Both the position numbers and the translations under genes were made by a program. A DNA stretch of 64,000 nucleotides, taken from NCBI GenBank assembly GCA_000509105.1, contig BAIF02000002.1, forward strand, positions 34,120 to 98,119, given 5' to 3'. Positions 1 to 7,106 of the stretch are shown here, one piece after another (within the stretch, counting starts at the first letter, position 1; each line of letters starts with the position of its first letter). The stretch comes from Clostridiales bacterium VE202-21 (GTDB lineage Bacteria; Bacillota; Clostridia; Lachnospirales; Lachnospiraceae). The notes below the pieces were generated by a model, which had not been told where the DNA came from, ran no database searches, and saw only the letters and a list, made by a program, of their open reading frames with translations.

Positions 1-129
1 GTCATTGACCACGATAAAGCCAAACGTCTTTGAATCACGAATACTGCGAATCCATCCCCCAACTGTCACTTTCTTGTCCAGATATTCCTCTTTGTTTTTA
101 AATAATTCCCGAATTGTAACTAAATCCAT
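1..129 (-). CDS. asnS: Asparagine--tRNA ligase, N-terminal fragment cut by the window edge
   Basis: Reading leftward from the ATG at 129-127 gives 43 residues in frame to the window edge, beginning MDLVTIRELF and continuing with VTVGGWIRSIRDSKTFGF. This matches the N-terminal OB-fold (anticodon-binding) domain of class IIb aminoacyl-tRNA synthetases, where a GWIRS/VRxxKxFGF pattern is typical of AsnRS. A good ribosome binding site (AAGGAG) lies 8 bases upstream of the start. The enzyme charges tRNA-Asn in the cytoplasm. The catalytic domain is outside the window. AspRS shares the fold, but the short N-terminus and sequence pattern favour AsnRS. Confidence 0.82.
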   Translation of the reverse strand, partial: MDLVTIRELFKNKEEYLDKKVTVGGWIRSIRDSKTFGFIVVND

Positions 130-182
130 ACCAAATACTCCTTATTCCATCAAATTTTTCCTTTTATTACACACTGGTACTA

Positions 183-1160
183 TTATAACACTGAATCCGC
201 ATGAAATACAATCCCGTTCTGTCTTCTGGCTTCATCCGTAACACGCAGTGTATCCAGTGAATACTTTCGATAAGGATGCCCGCTGCAGTTTTCCTGCGCA
301 AGCCTTACAAATTCCCTGACTTCATATACCATATTGTTTGGAGCTGGTGTATAGGGAATCGCTTCCCTTTTCCCGTCTCTATACACGATTTCCATAGACT
401 GCGGCATCGCAATGCCATATATAAGAATACTTCCCTCTTCTCCCTGGAATATACCAGGATTCACAGAATCGGTAATCTTTGAATAAACAGCCTCAGCCAT
501 CATGTCATCGTACTGCATAAGGACAATACCGCTCCCCTCAAAGCCATTTTCTAATTTAGTTGAGAACGCTTTTATTTCTTTCGGCATTCCCAGCATTCTG
601 ACCAGTGTGTGAATACAGTATACCCCAATATCCATAATCGCCGCGTTTGACAGCTCCGGGTTAAAGGCATTCAGAACCTCTCCCTGCCTGAACTTATCAT
701 AACGTGAAGAGTACTGGCAGTATTCTGCCGTCACCCTGCGCAGCTTTCCAATTTTCGGAAGATGTTCCCTGATCAGGTTATAAGCCGGGTCAAAATCCGG
801 GCGCATCGCCTCCAGGAGGACGACTCCGTTTTCCTCTGCACAGGCAAACATTGACGCTGCTTCTCTCTCATTAACAGCCAGAATCTTTTCGCACAGTACG
901 TGCTTTTTGTGCTTCATCGCCTCAATGGCCTGCCCGCAATGTGCATATGTTGGTGTAGCAATGTACACAGCGTCAATCTCCGATTCCAGAAATTCATCGT
1001 AATTTGTATATACATTGGGTATGCTGTGTCTGTCTGCAAATGCATCCCCTGTCTCCTGCTTCCTGGAGTATACCGCACAAATCTCTGCCTCCGGTACCTG
1101 CCCGGCTGCCTCAATCAGCCAGTCGCTGATAAAATTGCTTCCTACTATTCCTAATTTCAT
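183..1160 (-). CDS. Gfo/Idh/MocA-family NAD(P)-dependent oxidoreductase
   Basis: This 325-residue protein has an N-terminal Rossmann fold (KLGIVGSNFISDWL, residues 2-15) and the family lysine motif in the form CEKILAVN (EKP in most members, here EKI) near residue 90. The C-terminal half is the mixed alpha/beta substrate domain. Family members oxidise or reduce sugars, inositols or related polyols with NAD(P). The substrate cannot be read from the sequence. The start is supported by an AGGAGG site 7 bases upstream. It ends 53 bp before asnS and has a free-standing promoter region upstream that is shared with the divergent queT leader. Confidence 0.85.
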   Translation of the reverse strand: MKLGIVGSNFISDWLIEAAGQVPEAEICAVYSRKQETGDAFADRHSIPNVYTNYDEFLESEIDAVYIATPTYAHCGQAIEAMKHKKHVLCEKILAVNEREAASMFACAEENGVVLLEAMRPDFDPAYNLIREHLPKIGKLRRVTAEYCQYSSRYDKFRQGEVLNAFNPELSNAAIMDIGVYCIHTLVRMLGMPKEIKAFSTKLENGFEGSGIVLMQYDDMMAEAVYSKITDSVNPGIFQGEEGSILIYGIAMPQSMEIVYRDGKREAIPYTPAPNNMVYEVREFVRLAQENCSGHPYRKYSLDTLRVTDEARRQNGIVFHADSVL

Positions 1161-1348
1161 AATGCCGCCTCCTAATTATCCTGCCTTTAGCCTTTACTGC
1201 TTAGTGATCCTGCTGCTTCATGCATAAGCACAATCTATTCAATTCTTTCTTTTACATGTATTACCAATGAAATTGTAGCAAATATATGCGGCATTATCAA
1301 TCACTGTTGTACAAAATTGTGCAAGCAGGCTTTCGTTCTGGGTATTTC

Positions 1349-1507
1349 TTGATTTTCTCCATGCCATGTGGTATACTAAGAGCCGTTCCAAAGCCCTGTA
1401 AAAATAAGGTCTAAAGGGCTGTGGCTACAACAAAAAGCCTGCCACAGGCAGCCTTTTTGTACGCTAAGGCGCGAGTGTTCGAGACCTTCCACTCGTAAAA
1501 CAAAACT
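1349..1507 (+). promoter_or_regulatory. Original queT promoter and leader RNA 5' half, now separated from queT by element 1
   Basis: A near-consensus promoter (TTGATT 1349-1354, 17-bp spacer, TATACT 1372-1377) reads rightward. It is followed by AAGGTCT (1406-1412), which can pair with AGACCTT (1482-1488), and CGAGTG (1472-1477), which can pair with CACTCG (1490-1495). The two helices interlock, as in a pseudoknot, or are alternatives. The same motif lies directly upstream of queT at 13359-13424. This left copy has an extra hairpin-forming insert of about 45 nt (1425-1470). Because it is on the chromosomal side of the left junction, I infer it is the original queT leader. Confidence 0.6.
1472..1507. 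repeat. attL core of element 1 (36-bp direct repeat)
   Basis: This is identical to 13389-13424 over 36 bases, starting CGAGTGTTCGAGACC and ending AAACAAAACT. It corresponds to the 3' half of the queT leader RNA, ending just before the queT Shine-Dalgarno sequence in the right copy. Confidence 0.85.
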
Positions 1508-1548
1508 TATGAAGCTACCTATTTATATAGGTTTATAGTTGTTTATTC

Positions 1549-1586
1549 CCCCGCAAAAACTCTGGTTTGTGCGGGGTTGTTTTTTT
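1549..1586 (+). terminator. Rho-independent terminator just inside element 1
   Basis: Stem CCCCGCA (1549-1555) with TGCGGGG (1570-1576) is followed by TTG and a run of T. It would stop transcription from the orphaned queT promoter, giving a short RNA of about 200 nt, before it runs into the integrase gene antisense. Confidence 0.75.
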
Positions 1587-1609
1587 ATCGCTGTTTATCA
1601 TTAACCATG

Positions 1610-1632
1610 CAATTTTGTACTTTTTTTGTACT
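1610..1632. repeat. Left subterminal 23-bp repeat, candidate integrase arm site
   Basis: The 23 bases, including TTGTACTTTTTTTGTACT, are repeated exactly at 13284-13306 in the same orientation. Each copy contains two TGTACT units. The location inside each junction matches the arm-type binding sites of tyrosine integrases; this role is inferred. Confidence 0.5.
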
Positions 1633-1646
1633 ATTCTAAATGTTAA

Positions 1647-1672
1647 CAAAAAGGCAGACCCGCTGGCCTGCC
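1647..1672 (-). terminator. Terminator of the element 1 integrase operon
   Basis: On the minus strand GGCAG and CTGCC (1653-1672) form a stem immediately after the integrase stop codon and are followed by TTTTT. Confidence 0.7.
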
Positions 1673-1675
1673 CCG

Positions 1676-2794
1676 TTAAAATGCTACTGCTATCAATTCC
1701 ATTTCTGTCGCTTTCGTGTCCGGCATTACATGGCTGTACAAATCCATTGTCATAGACAATGAGCTATGTCCCATGATCGCCTTAAGCGTCTGCGGCTTCA
1801 TGCCTGACTCAATGGCCCTTGTTGCAAATGTGTGCCGAAATACGTGAGGTGTTATACGCTCAAACTCATTTCCGCTTTGGTTGATCTGCTTTATTATGCG
1901 GTCAATTTCATACTGCACCCGATCCCGGCTTAACGGCTTCCCCTCTTCTGTGCAAAATACATACCTCCTTATATTTACGATCTTCTCTCCCCAGTAGTAC
2001 TTTTGTGCATCCAATAGTTTTTCAACATCCCGGGTTAATGGAATGTCCCTCCGGGAAGACTTGGTTTTTGGTGTATCCTCATAATATCCTTCCCCCTCCT
2101 CATATTTTAATGTTCTGCGAATATGAATCACTCTCTTTTTCTTGTCAATATCAGAAAATTTAAGCCCCCGCAGCTCACCGTTCCGCAATCCAGTTCTAAG
2201 TAACATGGAATAGAAATTGAAAAGATAGCTGTCTTTTGCATATTCCATAAACATGTGTTGTTCTTCCTTGGTCATTGCTTTCATGATATGCTCTTCCTTA
2301 TCACTTGGTACTTCTGCCAACTTTACAGGATTGCGCTCAATAAGTCCATTTTTAAAGGCCTGCTTAAAACATCCACTTAGAATAGCCGCTACTATTTTGA
2401 TACTGGAAACAGCGTACTCCTCTTCAACCAGATCATTGTAAAGAGTTTGTATGTGCTCACCTCTGATATCGGTAATATACTTTTTGCCTATTTTGCCCTT
2501 CACCATGTAACTATATTGTTTCTTATATGTCGAAATAGTTCCTTTTTTGAGTTTATTCTTCTTATAAACATTCAGCCAGGTTTCAAACCATTCATCCAGG
2601 GTGGTTTTGCTACTTTCTACAAACAGGCCGTGCTGCAGTTTGTACTTTAAGTCAGTCATTTTCTTTTGTGTTTCCGTAATTGTCGCACCATGTACCAGAT
2701 ATCTTTCTCCCTTGTACATGAAACGCCCCTCATAGTCAGTATACCTTTGCTGTATTCCTTTTGGTAATTTCCTGCCTCTTTTATCGACTGCCAT
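1676..2794 (-). CDS. Tyrosine-type site-specific recombinase (integrase) of element 1
   Basis: The 372-residue protein has an N-terminal AP2-like arm-binding region (1-55), a SAM-like core-binding domain (about 60-160) and a C-terminal catalytic domain. The catalytic residues are readable: R204 (TGLRNGELRG), K245, H317-x-x-R320 (HVFRHTF), H343 (MGHSS) and the nucleophile Y353 (DLYSHV). It resembles the Tn916/Lactococcus phage integrase group. It would catalyse integration and excision of element 1 at the 36-bp core about 170 bp beyond its stop codon. No obvious excisionase was recognised; one of the small upstream genes may serve. It is the last gene of a leftward operon starting near 5480. 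Confidence 0.93.
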   Translation of the reverse strand: MAVDKRGRKLPKGIQQRYTDYEGRFMYKGERYLVHGATITETQKKMTDLKYKLQHGLFVESSKTTLDEWFETWLNVYKKNKLKKGTISTYKKQYSYMVKGKIGKKYITDIRGEHIQTLYNDLVEEEYAVSSIKIVAAILSGCFKQAFKNGLIERNPVKLAEVPSDKEEHIMKAMTKEEQHMFMEYAKDSYLFNFYSMLLRTGLRNGELRGLKFSDIDKKKRVIHIRRTLKYEEGEGYYEDTPKTKSSRRDIPLTRDVEKLLDAQKYYWGEKIVNIRRYVFCTEEGKPLSRDRVQYEIDRIIKQINQSGNEFERITPHVFRHTFATRAIESGMKPQTLKAIMGHSSLSMTMDLYSHVMPDTKATEMELIAVAF

Positions 2795-2805
2795 ATAACC
2801 ACCGC

Positions 2806-3051
2806 CTAACTCATTAGGCTTTCAAATATCAGGGCTATTGCATAGTTAAAACCGCTCTCAAATCCTGCTTTCTGTCCATAACTGCTCCCGGCATAAATTA
2901 AATCTGCTACAGATTCCTTTGTCATACCGGCAGGCTCCTCGATCCTGTCCACGATTTCTTCCCGGATCATTTCAGACAATCCGCCATCCGCTGATATGGC
3001 AGCCGATGATTTGCTGTATGATTCTGTGTATATATTTCCAATTCTTGACAT
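2806..3051 (-). CDS. Small hypothetical protein ending in a GFxxGFxxA motif (DUF6809-like)
   Basis: This is an 81-residue protein with an AAGGAG site 8 bases before ATG 3051. Its C-terminus (KAGFESGFNYAIALIFESL) is a predicted helix rich in Gly/Phe. It resembles the C-terminus of the next upstream gene (VGFILGFQIGSKLMCES), so the two may be distant paralogues. Small proteins with this ending are common in Firmicute prophages (DUF6809-like); the assignment is tentative. It lies 11 bp upstream of the integrase gene and is probably cotranscribed. No function is known. Confidence 0.6.
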   Translation of the reverse strand: MSRIGNIYTESYSKSSAAISADGGLSEMIREEIVDRIEEPAGMTKESVADLIYAGSSYGQKAGFESGFNYAIALIFESLMS

Positions 3052-3220
3052 ATAACCGTCTCCTTTTCTTTTTCCCGCCGCACGGCAGCAGGTGAATCTT
3101 GTCTTGCAAATGGGCTATATGACGGTATATAATCAATATAGCCCGTACTGTGTGTATTGGGTTATGCTTATTTTTTGCCCCATCGGTGTTGCCGCACCTT
3201 TGGGGTTTTTGCTTTTCCGG

Positions 3221-3487
3221 TCATTCGCCCACCTCCCATTCTCCTATGGACTCGCACATGAGCTTTGATCCAATCTGGAAGCCAAGTATGAATCCCACCC
3301 GTTCGGCCTGATCAGATATGGATAAGGCTATCTCCTGGGCTTTAGAATAATTTTCTGCACCCATGCTGTTTTTTAAATCATCACGCCGGGCCTTGGGAAT
3401 GTCATAGTCATATATCTTACGCAATTCCTTATAGCGCGGCATTTGTACATAGTACCGGTACATTTGTTCCAATATATCGGCTTTCAT
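3221..3487 (-). CDS. Small hypothetical phage-type protein (DUF6809-like)
   Basis: The start at ATG 3487 is chosen because AAGGTG stands 6 bases upstream; the longer reading from a GTG at 3496 has no such site. The product is about 88 residues and largely helical, with a positively charged middle (KARRDDLKN) and the ending VGFILGFQIGSKLM, shared in pattern with the gene at 2806. It is part of the leftward integrase operon. The 170-bp gap downstream of it (3052-3220) holds no recognisable gene. Confidence 0.6.
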   Translation of the reverse strand: MKADILEQMYRYYVQMPRYKELRKIYDYDIPKARRDDLKNSMGAENYSKAQEIALSISDQAERVGFILGFQIGSKLMCESIGEWEVGE

Positions 3488-3547
3488 AGAATTCACCTTC
3501 TTTCCCTAATGTATTGGACTCTACGTACTCCCCCTTGTAAAAAATTG

Positions 3548-3943
3548 CTATTCTAATTTACACCCATCCCTCCTATCCACTAATCTTTTAACAATTTCTA
3601 TGTCCGAGTTATACCGCCCCATCATCTTATATATGTCAACAACCTGAGCAGCATAATCAATGCTGTTGAAAACGGCCTCGCATCCCCTTTCCTGCATGAG
3701 ATAATTTGCATCAAAGTTTTCAATCAATTCTATATAGGGAGTTCTTTTTTCATAGTCTATTTGAGGGGATATTCCGTATAATGGCTGTCTCTGCATGTAA
3801 CAGACTCCCTTTAATTCCATGCACCTCCCATCTTCGATTTTAGTAAACTGCTCATCGGTTAGCATTTCTAAAAATGTTTGTTCATTAAGGATTTCAGCTT
3901 TCCACAGCTCATCACCGGGTTTAAGTTTTATATATTCAACCAT
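3548..3943 (-). CDS. Hypothetical protein, 131 residues
   Basis: A clear GGGAGG ribosome binding site precedes ATG 3943. The protein is acidic and soluble, with no signal peptide or membrane segment. Cysteines are scattered (GRCMELKGVCYM, RGCEAVF, DGCKLE). I do not recognise a domain. It lies in the leftward operon of small element 1 genes, so a phage or satellite accessory role is inferred only from context. Confidence 0.6.
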   Translation of the reverse strand: MVEYIKLKPGDELWKAEILNEQTFLEMLTDEQFTKIEDGRCMELKGVCYMQRQPLYGISPQIDYEKRTPYIELIENFDANYLMQERGCEAVFNSIDYAAQVVDIYKMMGRYNSDIEIVKRLVDRRDGCKLE

Positions 3944-3966
3944 AGATTAATCCTCCCACTAACTTA

Positions 3967-4272
3967 TCAATCATATTTTAATTTTTGGCTGCTGCTTCCC
4001 AGGGGGCCGATGTCACCGCACCGCTCCCCCGAAAATCTGTAATGTCCAACTAATAAGTTATATAATTGCCTGACGCGCTCTCGATCCATTCCGGCTATGA
4101 TCCTGAATACCATACCTCTACATCTATCAATTTGTTTCCTTCTATCAGGAGCCATTTTAATAAAATGGTGGCGTGCAATGGTATATATCTCTTCCAGAAC
4201 CTCGTTATCTTCTTCCTTATCCATTAGATAAAGCATTTGTACTATGCATTGCCTATATCCTTCATTTTGCAT
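3967..4272 (-). CDS. Hypothetical protein, about 101 residues, helical
   Basis: The start is placed at ATG 4272 (MQNEGYRQC) because AAGAAGG stands 8 bases upstream; a GTG at 4281 would overlap the previous gene's end. The protein is helical, with LYLMDKEEDNEVLEEIY near the N-terminus, a pattern seen in small phage proteins of Clostridia that contain a single helical hairpin. It begins 2 bp after the stop codon of the 29-residue gene at 4275, indicating translational coupling. Function is unknown. Confidence 0.6.
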   Translation of the reverse strand: MQNEGYRQCIVQMLYLMDKEEDNEVLEEIYTIARHHFIKMAPDRRKQIDRCRGMVFRIIAGMDRERVRQLYNLLVGHYRFSGERCGDIGPLGSSSQKLKYD

Positions 4273-4274
4273 AC

Positions 4275-4364
4275 TCAGCACCTTCTTTCATCTCGATCAG
4301 CAACAACATCGTTTGCCCCTTTGGCTTTATATCGTCTTTTCCGCCTATATTCTTCGTTACTCAT
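4275..4364 (-). CDS. Very small basic protein, 29 residues
   Basis: The ATG at 4364-4362 overlaps the TGA of the upstream gene (ATGA), and its own TGA is 2 bp before the next ATG, so it sits in a tightly coupled chain. GGAG stands upstream. The product (MSNEEYRRKRRYKAKGANDV and nine more residues) is strongly basic and could bind nucleic acid. Its reality rests on the coupling pattern. Confidence 0.45.
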   Translation of the reverse strand: MSNEEYRRKRRYKAKGANDVVADRDERRC

Positions 4365-4834
4365 GTCGGAATCTCCATTCCTCTTGGTTTTCGCATTTCG
4401 CATCGTATAAACAACAGGTACTGTTCCATCATTTCTTTGACTCCCAAATAACGACAATAAGTAACTGCTCCCCGATATTGAAAGTCTGCCACGAGTGTTA
4501 CCAAATGCTTATAATTATATCGCTTATAGCTGGCGGCTTCTTTGCTCCCATTTTCCGCTGCTTCCCATATTTCAAATAGCTTTTCGTAGAGCTCTTCAAA
4601 CATAATACGGTGGCGGTACCTATCCTTGCTTAACATAATCATCTTTTTACAGGTCAAGACCCGATACGGAACTTGTACATATTCCGAAATATTCCTAACT
4701 TCTACCGGTTCAAGCTCCTCCTCTCCCTTAAATGTTGCTTCTAACAAATCCTGCGTCACATCTGCAAACTTTGCAAAAGTACAGATATGGTATGGATGAT
4801 ATTTTATAAGTTCTTCTAAATTAACCAAATCCAA
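4361..4834 (-). CDS. Hypothetical protein, 157 residues
   Basis: The protein is soluble and rich in Tyr and Lys in its second half (SYKRYNYKHLV, YRGAVTYCRYLG). No domain is recognised. It heads the coupled set 4361-3967 and shares a terminal overlap with the following 29-residue gene. It is part of the leftward element 1 operon downstream of the 91-residue coiled-coil gene. Confidence 0.6.
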   Translation of the reverse strand: MDLVNLEELIKYHPYHICTFAKFADVTQDLLEATFKGEEELEPVEVRNISEYVQVPYRVLTCKKMIMLSKDRYRHRIMFEELYEKLFEIWEAAENGSKEAASYKRYNYKHLVTLVADFQYRGAVTYCRYLGVKEMMEQYLLFIRCEMRKPRGMEIPT

Positions 4835-4943
4835 TTTATTCTTGCCCTTCCCTCCGGGATTATGCTACTATATATTTGCTTTATAGTGTAGCTCCGGCTA
4901 TGCCGCCCCTGTCAGTGTTCGCACCACTGGCAAGGGCTATTTT

Positions 4944-5219
4944 TTATGCGATGGAGAATCTTCTGCTCTCCGTTGTCCTCATGTACTGGTCATACAGCTT
5001 TGCATGATCCGCTTTGAAAGCTTTACCATCAAATCTGTTTGAGATAACCGTTGTGAACCTTACCATATAATCCCCGGCCTTCTGCTCCTCCAGATCCTTC
5101 CTCTGCATGTCTGCTTTGATCTCCGCTTTCAGTGCCTCAATCTGCTCCTCAATCTTCTTCTGCTGCGCTTCCAGCTCTTTCAGCTTTCTTACGCGGTTGA
5201 CAATCATTCTCTCTGTCAT
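4944..5219 (-). CDS. Small coiled-coil protein of phage/conjugative-element type
   Basis: The start at ATG 5219 is chosen because AAAGGAG lies 7 bases upstream. An ORF extending to 5333 is open but lacks such a site. The 91-residue product starts MTERMIVNRVRKLKELEA, has a heptad-rich coiled coil over residues 8-40 and ends FDGKAFKADH...TESRRFSIA. Proteins of this layout are widespread in Firmicute prophages and integrative elements and remain uncharacterised. It is the first gene of the leftward operon, about 270 bp from the divergent promoter. Confidence 0.7.
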   Translation of the reverse strand: MTERMIVNRVRKLKELEAQQKKIEEQIEALKAEIKADMQRKDLEEQKAGDYMVRFTTVISNRFDGKAFKADHAKLYDQYMRTTESRRFSIA

Positions 5220-5484
5220 TTTAAAATCTCCTTTCCTGTGCAATCCCTTGAGCATCTTCTTGACTATTACTGCGTCTCCAGACCGTTCACAAGTATATGG
5301 CTCAAAGTTTGTGGGGGCTTTCGGCTTCCCCAATTGCTTTTATTAATTGTTGATATTCGGTTTGGCTTCCGGCTGACTCATCTTCCTGACTATTGATCCC
5401 GCTGTCGTTCACTCACAGGTATATGGTTTTCAGCTTCACAGCTTTTCGGGCTGTTCGTTTGCCTTACCTTTATCTTATGATCTT
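5220..5484. other. Leader between the divergent promoter and the small-gene operon
   Basis: No convincing gene was seen. Two imperfect copies of a segment of about 50 bp (5255-5305 and 5383-5433) share TGACTATT, CGTTCAC and TATATGG. On the minus strand both encode a similar short peptide (PYTCER.../VIVKKM and PYTCE-stop.../SIVRKM). This may be a decayed duplication. Confidence 0.35.
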
Positions 5485-5590
5485 ATTATACTAGTTGTGT
5501 ACACTACAATCAATTGACATATAGCACAAAGTTGTGTACGTAATTTTGTTTATTTTTGTAGTGTACACATCATTGTTTTTGTGTTATACT
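5485..5590. promoter_or_regulatory. Divergent promoters with three GTGTAC operators
   Basis: Leftward promoter: -10 TATAAT (minus strand, 5485-5490), 17-bp spacer, -35 TTGATT (5508-5513). Rightward promoter: -35 TGTACA (5562-5567), 17-bp spacer, -10 TATACT (5585-5590). GTGTACAC palindromes lie at 5497-5504, inside the leftward spacer, and at 5561-5568, over the rightward -35. A half version (GTGTAC) is at 5534-5539. This matches autorepression by the ribbon-helix-helix protein encoded at 5657, which is my inference. Confidence 0.7.
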
Positions 5591-5656
5591 TTAATCGTAA
5601 GGTGGAATGGATCTTCCATTAAAAATCGCCCCATATAGGGAGAAAGTAGGTGTAAT

Positions 5657-5845
5657 ATGGCTTTGTCCGAAGAACGAAAAGAATATTTATATGACTACAA
5701 AAAGTCAAAATTAAAGCGCATCCCCTTGGATGTCCAAAAAGAAAAATATGAGGAAATAGCTACCGCTGCATCCAAAACAGGAGAATCCGTCAATGGTTAC
5801 ATCAAAAAGGCAATTGACCAGCGAATGGAGCGTGATGCTGAATAA
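5657..5845 (+). CDS. Ribbon-helix-helix DNA-binding protein (Arc/CopG-like), likely repressor
   Basis: This 62-residue protein has a basic N-terminus, a candidate beta strand (LKRIPLDVQ) and the helix-turn-helix pair ATAASKTGESVNGYIKKAID typical of Arc/MetJ-fold repressors. AGAAAGTAGG precedes the ATG. It is transcribed divergently from the integrase operon and its promoter region carries three GTGTAC palindromes, so it probably controls itself and the integration genes. It precedes the Uma2 gene but is separated from it by about 100 bp. Confidence 0.75.
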   Translation: MALSEERKEYLYDYKKSKLKRIPLDVQKEKYEEIATAASKTGESVNGYIKKAIDQRMERDAE

Positions 5846-5870
5846 AGCTCTAAATGGGAAAACCAGATTC

Positions 5871-5902
5871 CTTTTTAGGGCCTCGGAAATCTCTGAATAA
5901 CC
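5871..5902 (+). repeat. First copy of the CTTTTTAGGG dispersed repeat
   Basis: CTTTTTAGGG followed by a spaced duplication (CTC...AAAT-CTC) and GAATAACC. It matches the tandem group at 6538-6653 and a variant at 8451-8481. It lies between the ribbon-helix-helix and Uma2 genes. Confidence 0.5.
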
Positions 5903-5945
5903 ACTGCCACTCCGTCAATACTATTTCATGGAAGGATGTGTTAAA

Positions 5946-6491
5946 ATGCCATTACCAAACCAGAAGAAAGAATACACTACTGATTTTATTTATTCTCTGC
6001 CTGATGGGGAACGCGCTGAACTGATAGATGGTCAGATCTATTACATGGCCCCGCCAAACAGAAGGCATCAGGAAATTATAGGTGAAATATTTGCCAATAT
6101 TCATAACCATATCAAATCTAAAGGCGGTACATGCAAGCCCTATATCGCGCCATTTGCTGTATTCCTCAATCAGGATGATAAGACCTATGTCGAGCCTGAT
6201 ATAAGCGTTATATGCGATCCAAACAAGCTCAATGATAAAGGCTGCGCAGGCGCACCGGACTGGATTATTGAAATTGTCTCACCGGGCAGCAGGCGCATGG
6301 ACTACTACACCAAATTATTTAAATACCGCACTGCCGGGGTACGGGAATACTGGATAGTCGATCCTGAGAAGAACCGTATTTTGGTTTATAATTTTGAATC
6401 TGAGGATACAGGGGACTATACATTCTCTGATTCCGTTAAAGCTGGCATCTATGAAGACCTGACAATTGACTTCGGACAACTGAACATTTAG
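5946..6491 (+). CDS. Uma2-family PD-(D/E)XK endonuclease-like protein (DUF820)
   Basis: The start at ATG 5946 is supported by AAGGA 9 bases upstream; the ATG at 5928 has no good site. The protein of about 181 residues carries the Uma2 signatures RAELIDGQIYYMAPPN, YVEPDISVIC and DWIIEIVSPGS...DYYTKLFKYRTAGVREYWIVDP, with the candidate catalytic set E/D/E-x-V. Family members adopt a restriction-endonuclease fold, but their biological role is mostly unknown. As cargo of a mobile element it might serve in defence or inter-element competition; that is inference. Confidence 0.85.
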   Translation: MPLPNQKKEYTTDFIYSLPDGERAELIDGQIYYMAPPNRRHQEIIGEIFANIHNHIKSKGGTCKPYIAPFAVFLNQDDKTYVEPDISVICDPNKLNDKGCAGAPDWIIEIVSPGSRRMDYYTKLFKYRTAGVREYWIVDPEKNRILVYNFESEDTGDYTFSDSVKAGIYEDLTIDFGQLNI

Positions 6492-6497
6492 CCACTG

Positions 6498-6535
6498 CCG
6501 CCCCCATCCATCAGGATTGAGGGCGGTATTGTTTC
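6498..6535 (+). terminator. Probable terminator after the Uma2 gene
   Basis: CCGCCC (6498-6503) pairs with GGGCGG (6521-6526) and is followed by TATTGTTTCC. The T-run is weak. Confidence 0.45.
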
Positions 6536-6537
6536 CC

Positions 6538-6653
6538 CTTTTAGGGTGTCCGAAATGTCCGAATAACCTTTTTAGGGTGTCACATTTGTCACTATACTCT
6601 TTTTAGGATAGCCAAAATAGCCAGAATCTTTTTAAGGACTCAGAAAATGAAGG
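6538..6653 (+). repeat. Tandem array of four imperfect ~30-bp CTTTTTAGGG repeats
   Basis: Units start at 6538, 6568, 6599 and 6628. Each begins CTTTTTAGG and then has a short word repeated directly 9-10 bases later: GTCC/GTCC, GTCAC/GTCAC, AGCC/AGCC; the last unit is degenerate. Related single copies are at 5871 and 8451. No gene overlaps the array. Confidence 0.6.
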
Positions 6654-6719
6654 ATGTTTTTAAAGATGGAATAATGGCAGATACTTGATTCCTTTTGCCA
6701 GATATGCTATATTAAAGAC

Positions 6720-6822
6720 ACAAAGAGAACAACCGCCACGAGAGTGGTAACCTCTAAAGTTAAGTAATCGCCTTACGGCAACCGCCTATCCTGTGGGTCA
6801 GACAGGGTAGGCATTTTTATTT
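6720..6822 (+). ncRNA. Antitoxin RNA of par-like type I toxin-antitoxin locus 1
   Basis: A strong promoter (TTGATT 6685-6690, 17 bp, TATATT 6708-6713) reads toward the toxin gene. The RNA would end at the stem GCCTA...TAGGC followed by ATTTTTATTTT, which overlaps the toxin 3' end. GAACAACCG (6727-6735) and GTGGTAACCTC (6744-6754) match GAACAACCG and GTGGTAGCCTC in the toxin mRNA leader (6944-6972, minus strand). This gives direct-repeat contact regions plus a shared terminator, the architecture known for the pAD1 par locus. Confidence 0.75.
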
Positions 6823-6912
6823 TCGCTTATTGTTCCTATCTATGTAGGTAAGCAGCGCAATCAGGAAAATCCCGAATGTCAACATCAATGATATTGCATC
6901 TGATATATCCAT
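6817..6912 (-). CDS. Small hydrophobic type I toxin (holin-like toxin family)
   Basis: This 31-residue ORF, MDISDAISLMLTFGIF followed by LIALLTYID and a basic tail RNNKRK, is one membrane helix with a charged end, as in the putative holin-like toxins (Hol_Tox) and Fst-type toxins. The Shine-Dalgarno GGGAGGTGG is 5 bases from the ATG. Its promoter reads leftward: TATACT (minus strand, 6980-6985) with TTGATG (7004-7009) and an 18-bp spacer. The 5' leader of about 65 nt carries the repeats that match the antisense RNA. It probably stabilises element 1. Confidence 0.8.
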   Translation of the reverse strand: MDISDAISLMLTFGIFLIALLTYIDRNNKRK

Positions 6913-7106
6913 CAGCACCACCTCCCCTCTTCTGTGAAGTCCGGGAGGCTACCACCCTGTACACGGTTGTTCTACTGGCAGTATAGCATAATCTTCTATA
7001 TTCCATCAATATTTAAATTATCAATGTACTCTTTATGTAATTCTTATCAAAAAGCCATTTTAATCTTTAGCCTTATATTTATACCCTAAAGGCATTTAGA
7101 TTGATT

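Noticed and set aside
1472..1507. tRNA 3' end as the element 1 attachment site (TTCGAGACC looks like a T-loop)
   Set aside because: No acceptor or anticodon arm can be formed around it, and the same sequence leads into queT with a promoter and pairing partners upstream.
6538..6653. CRISPR-like array in element 1
   Set aside because: Units are contiguous ~30-bp imperfect tandem repeats without unique spacers.
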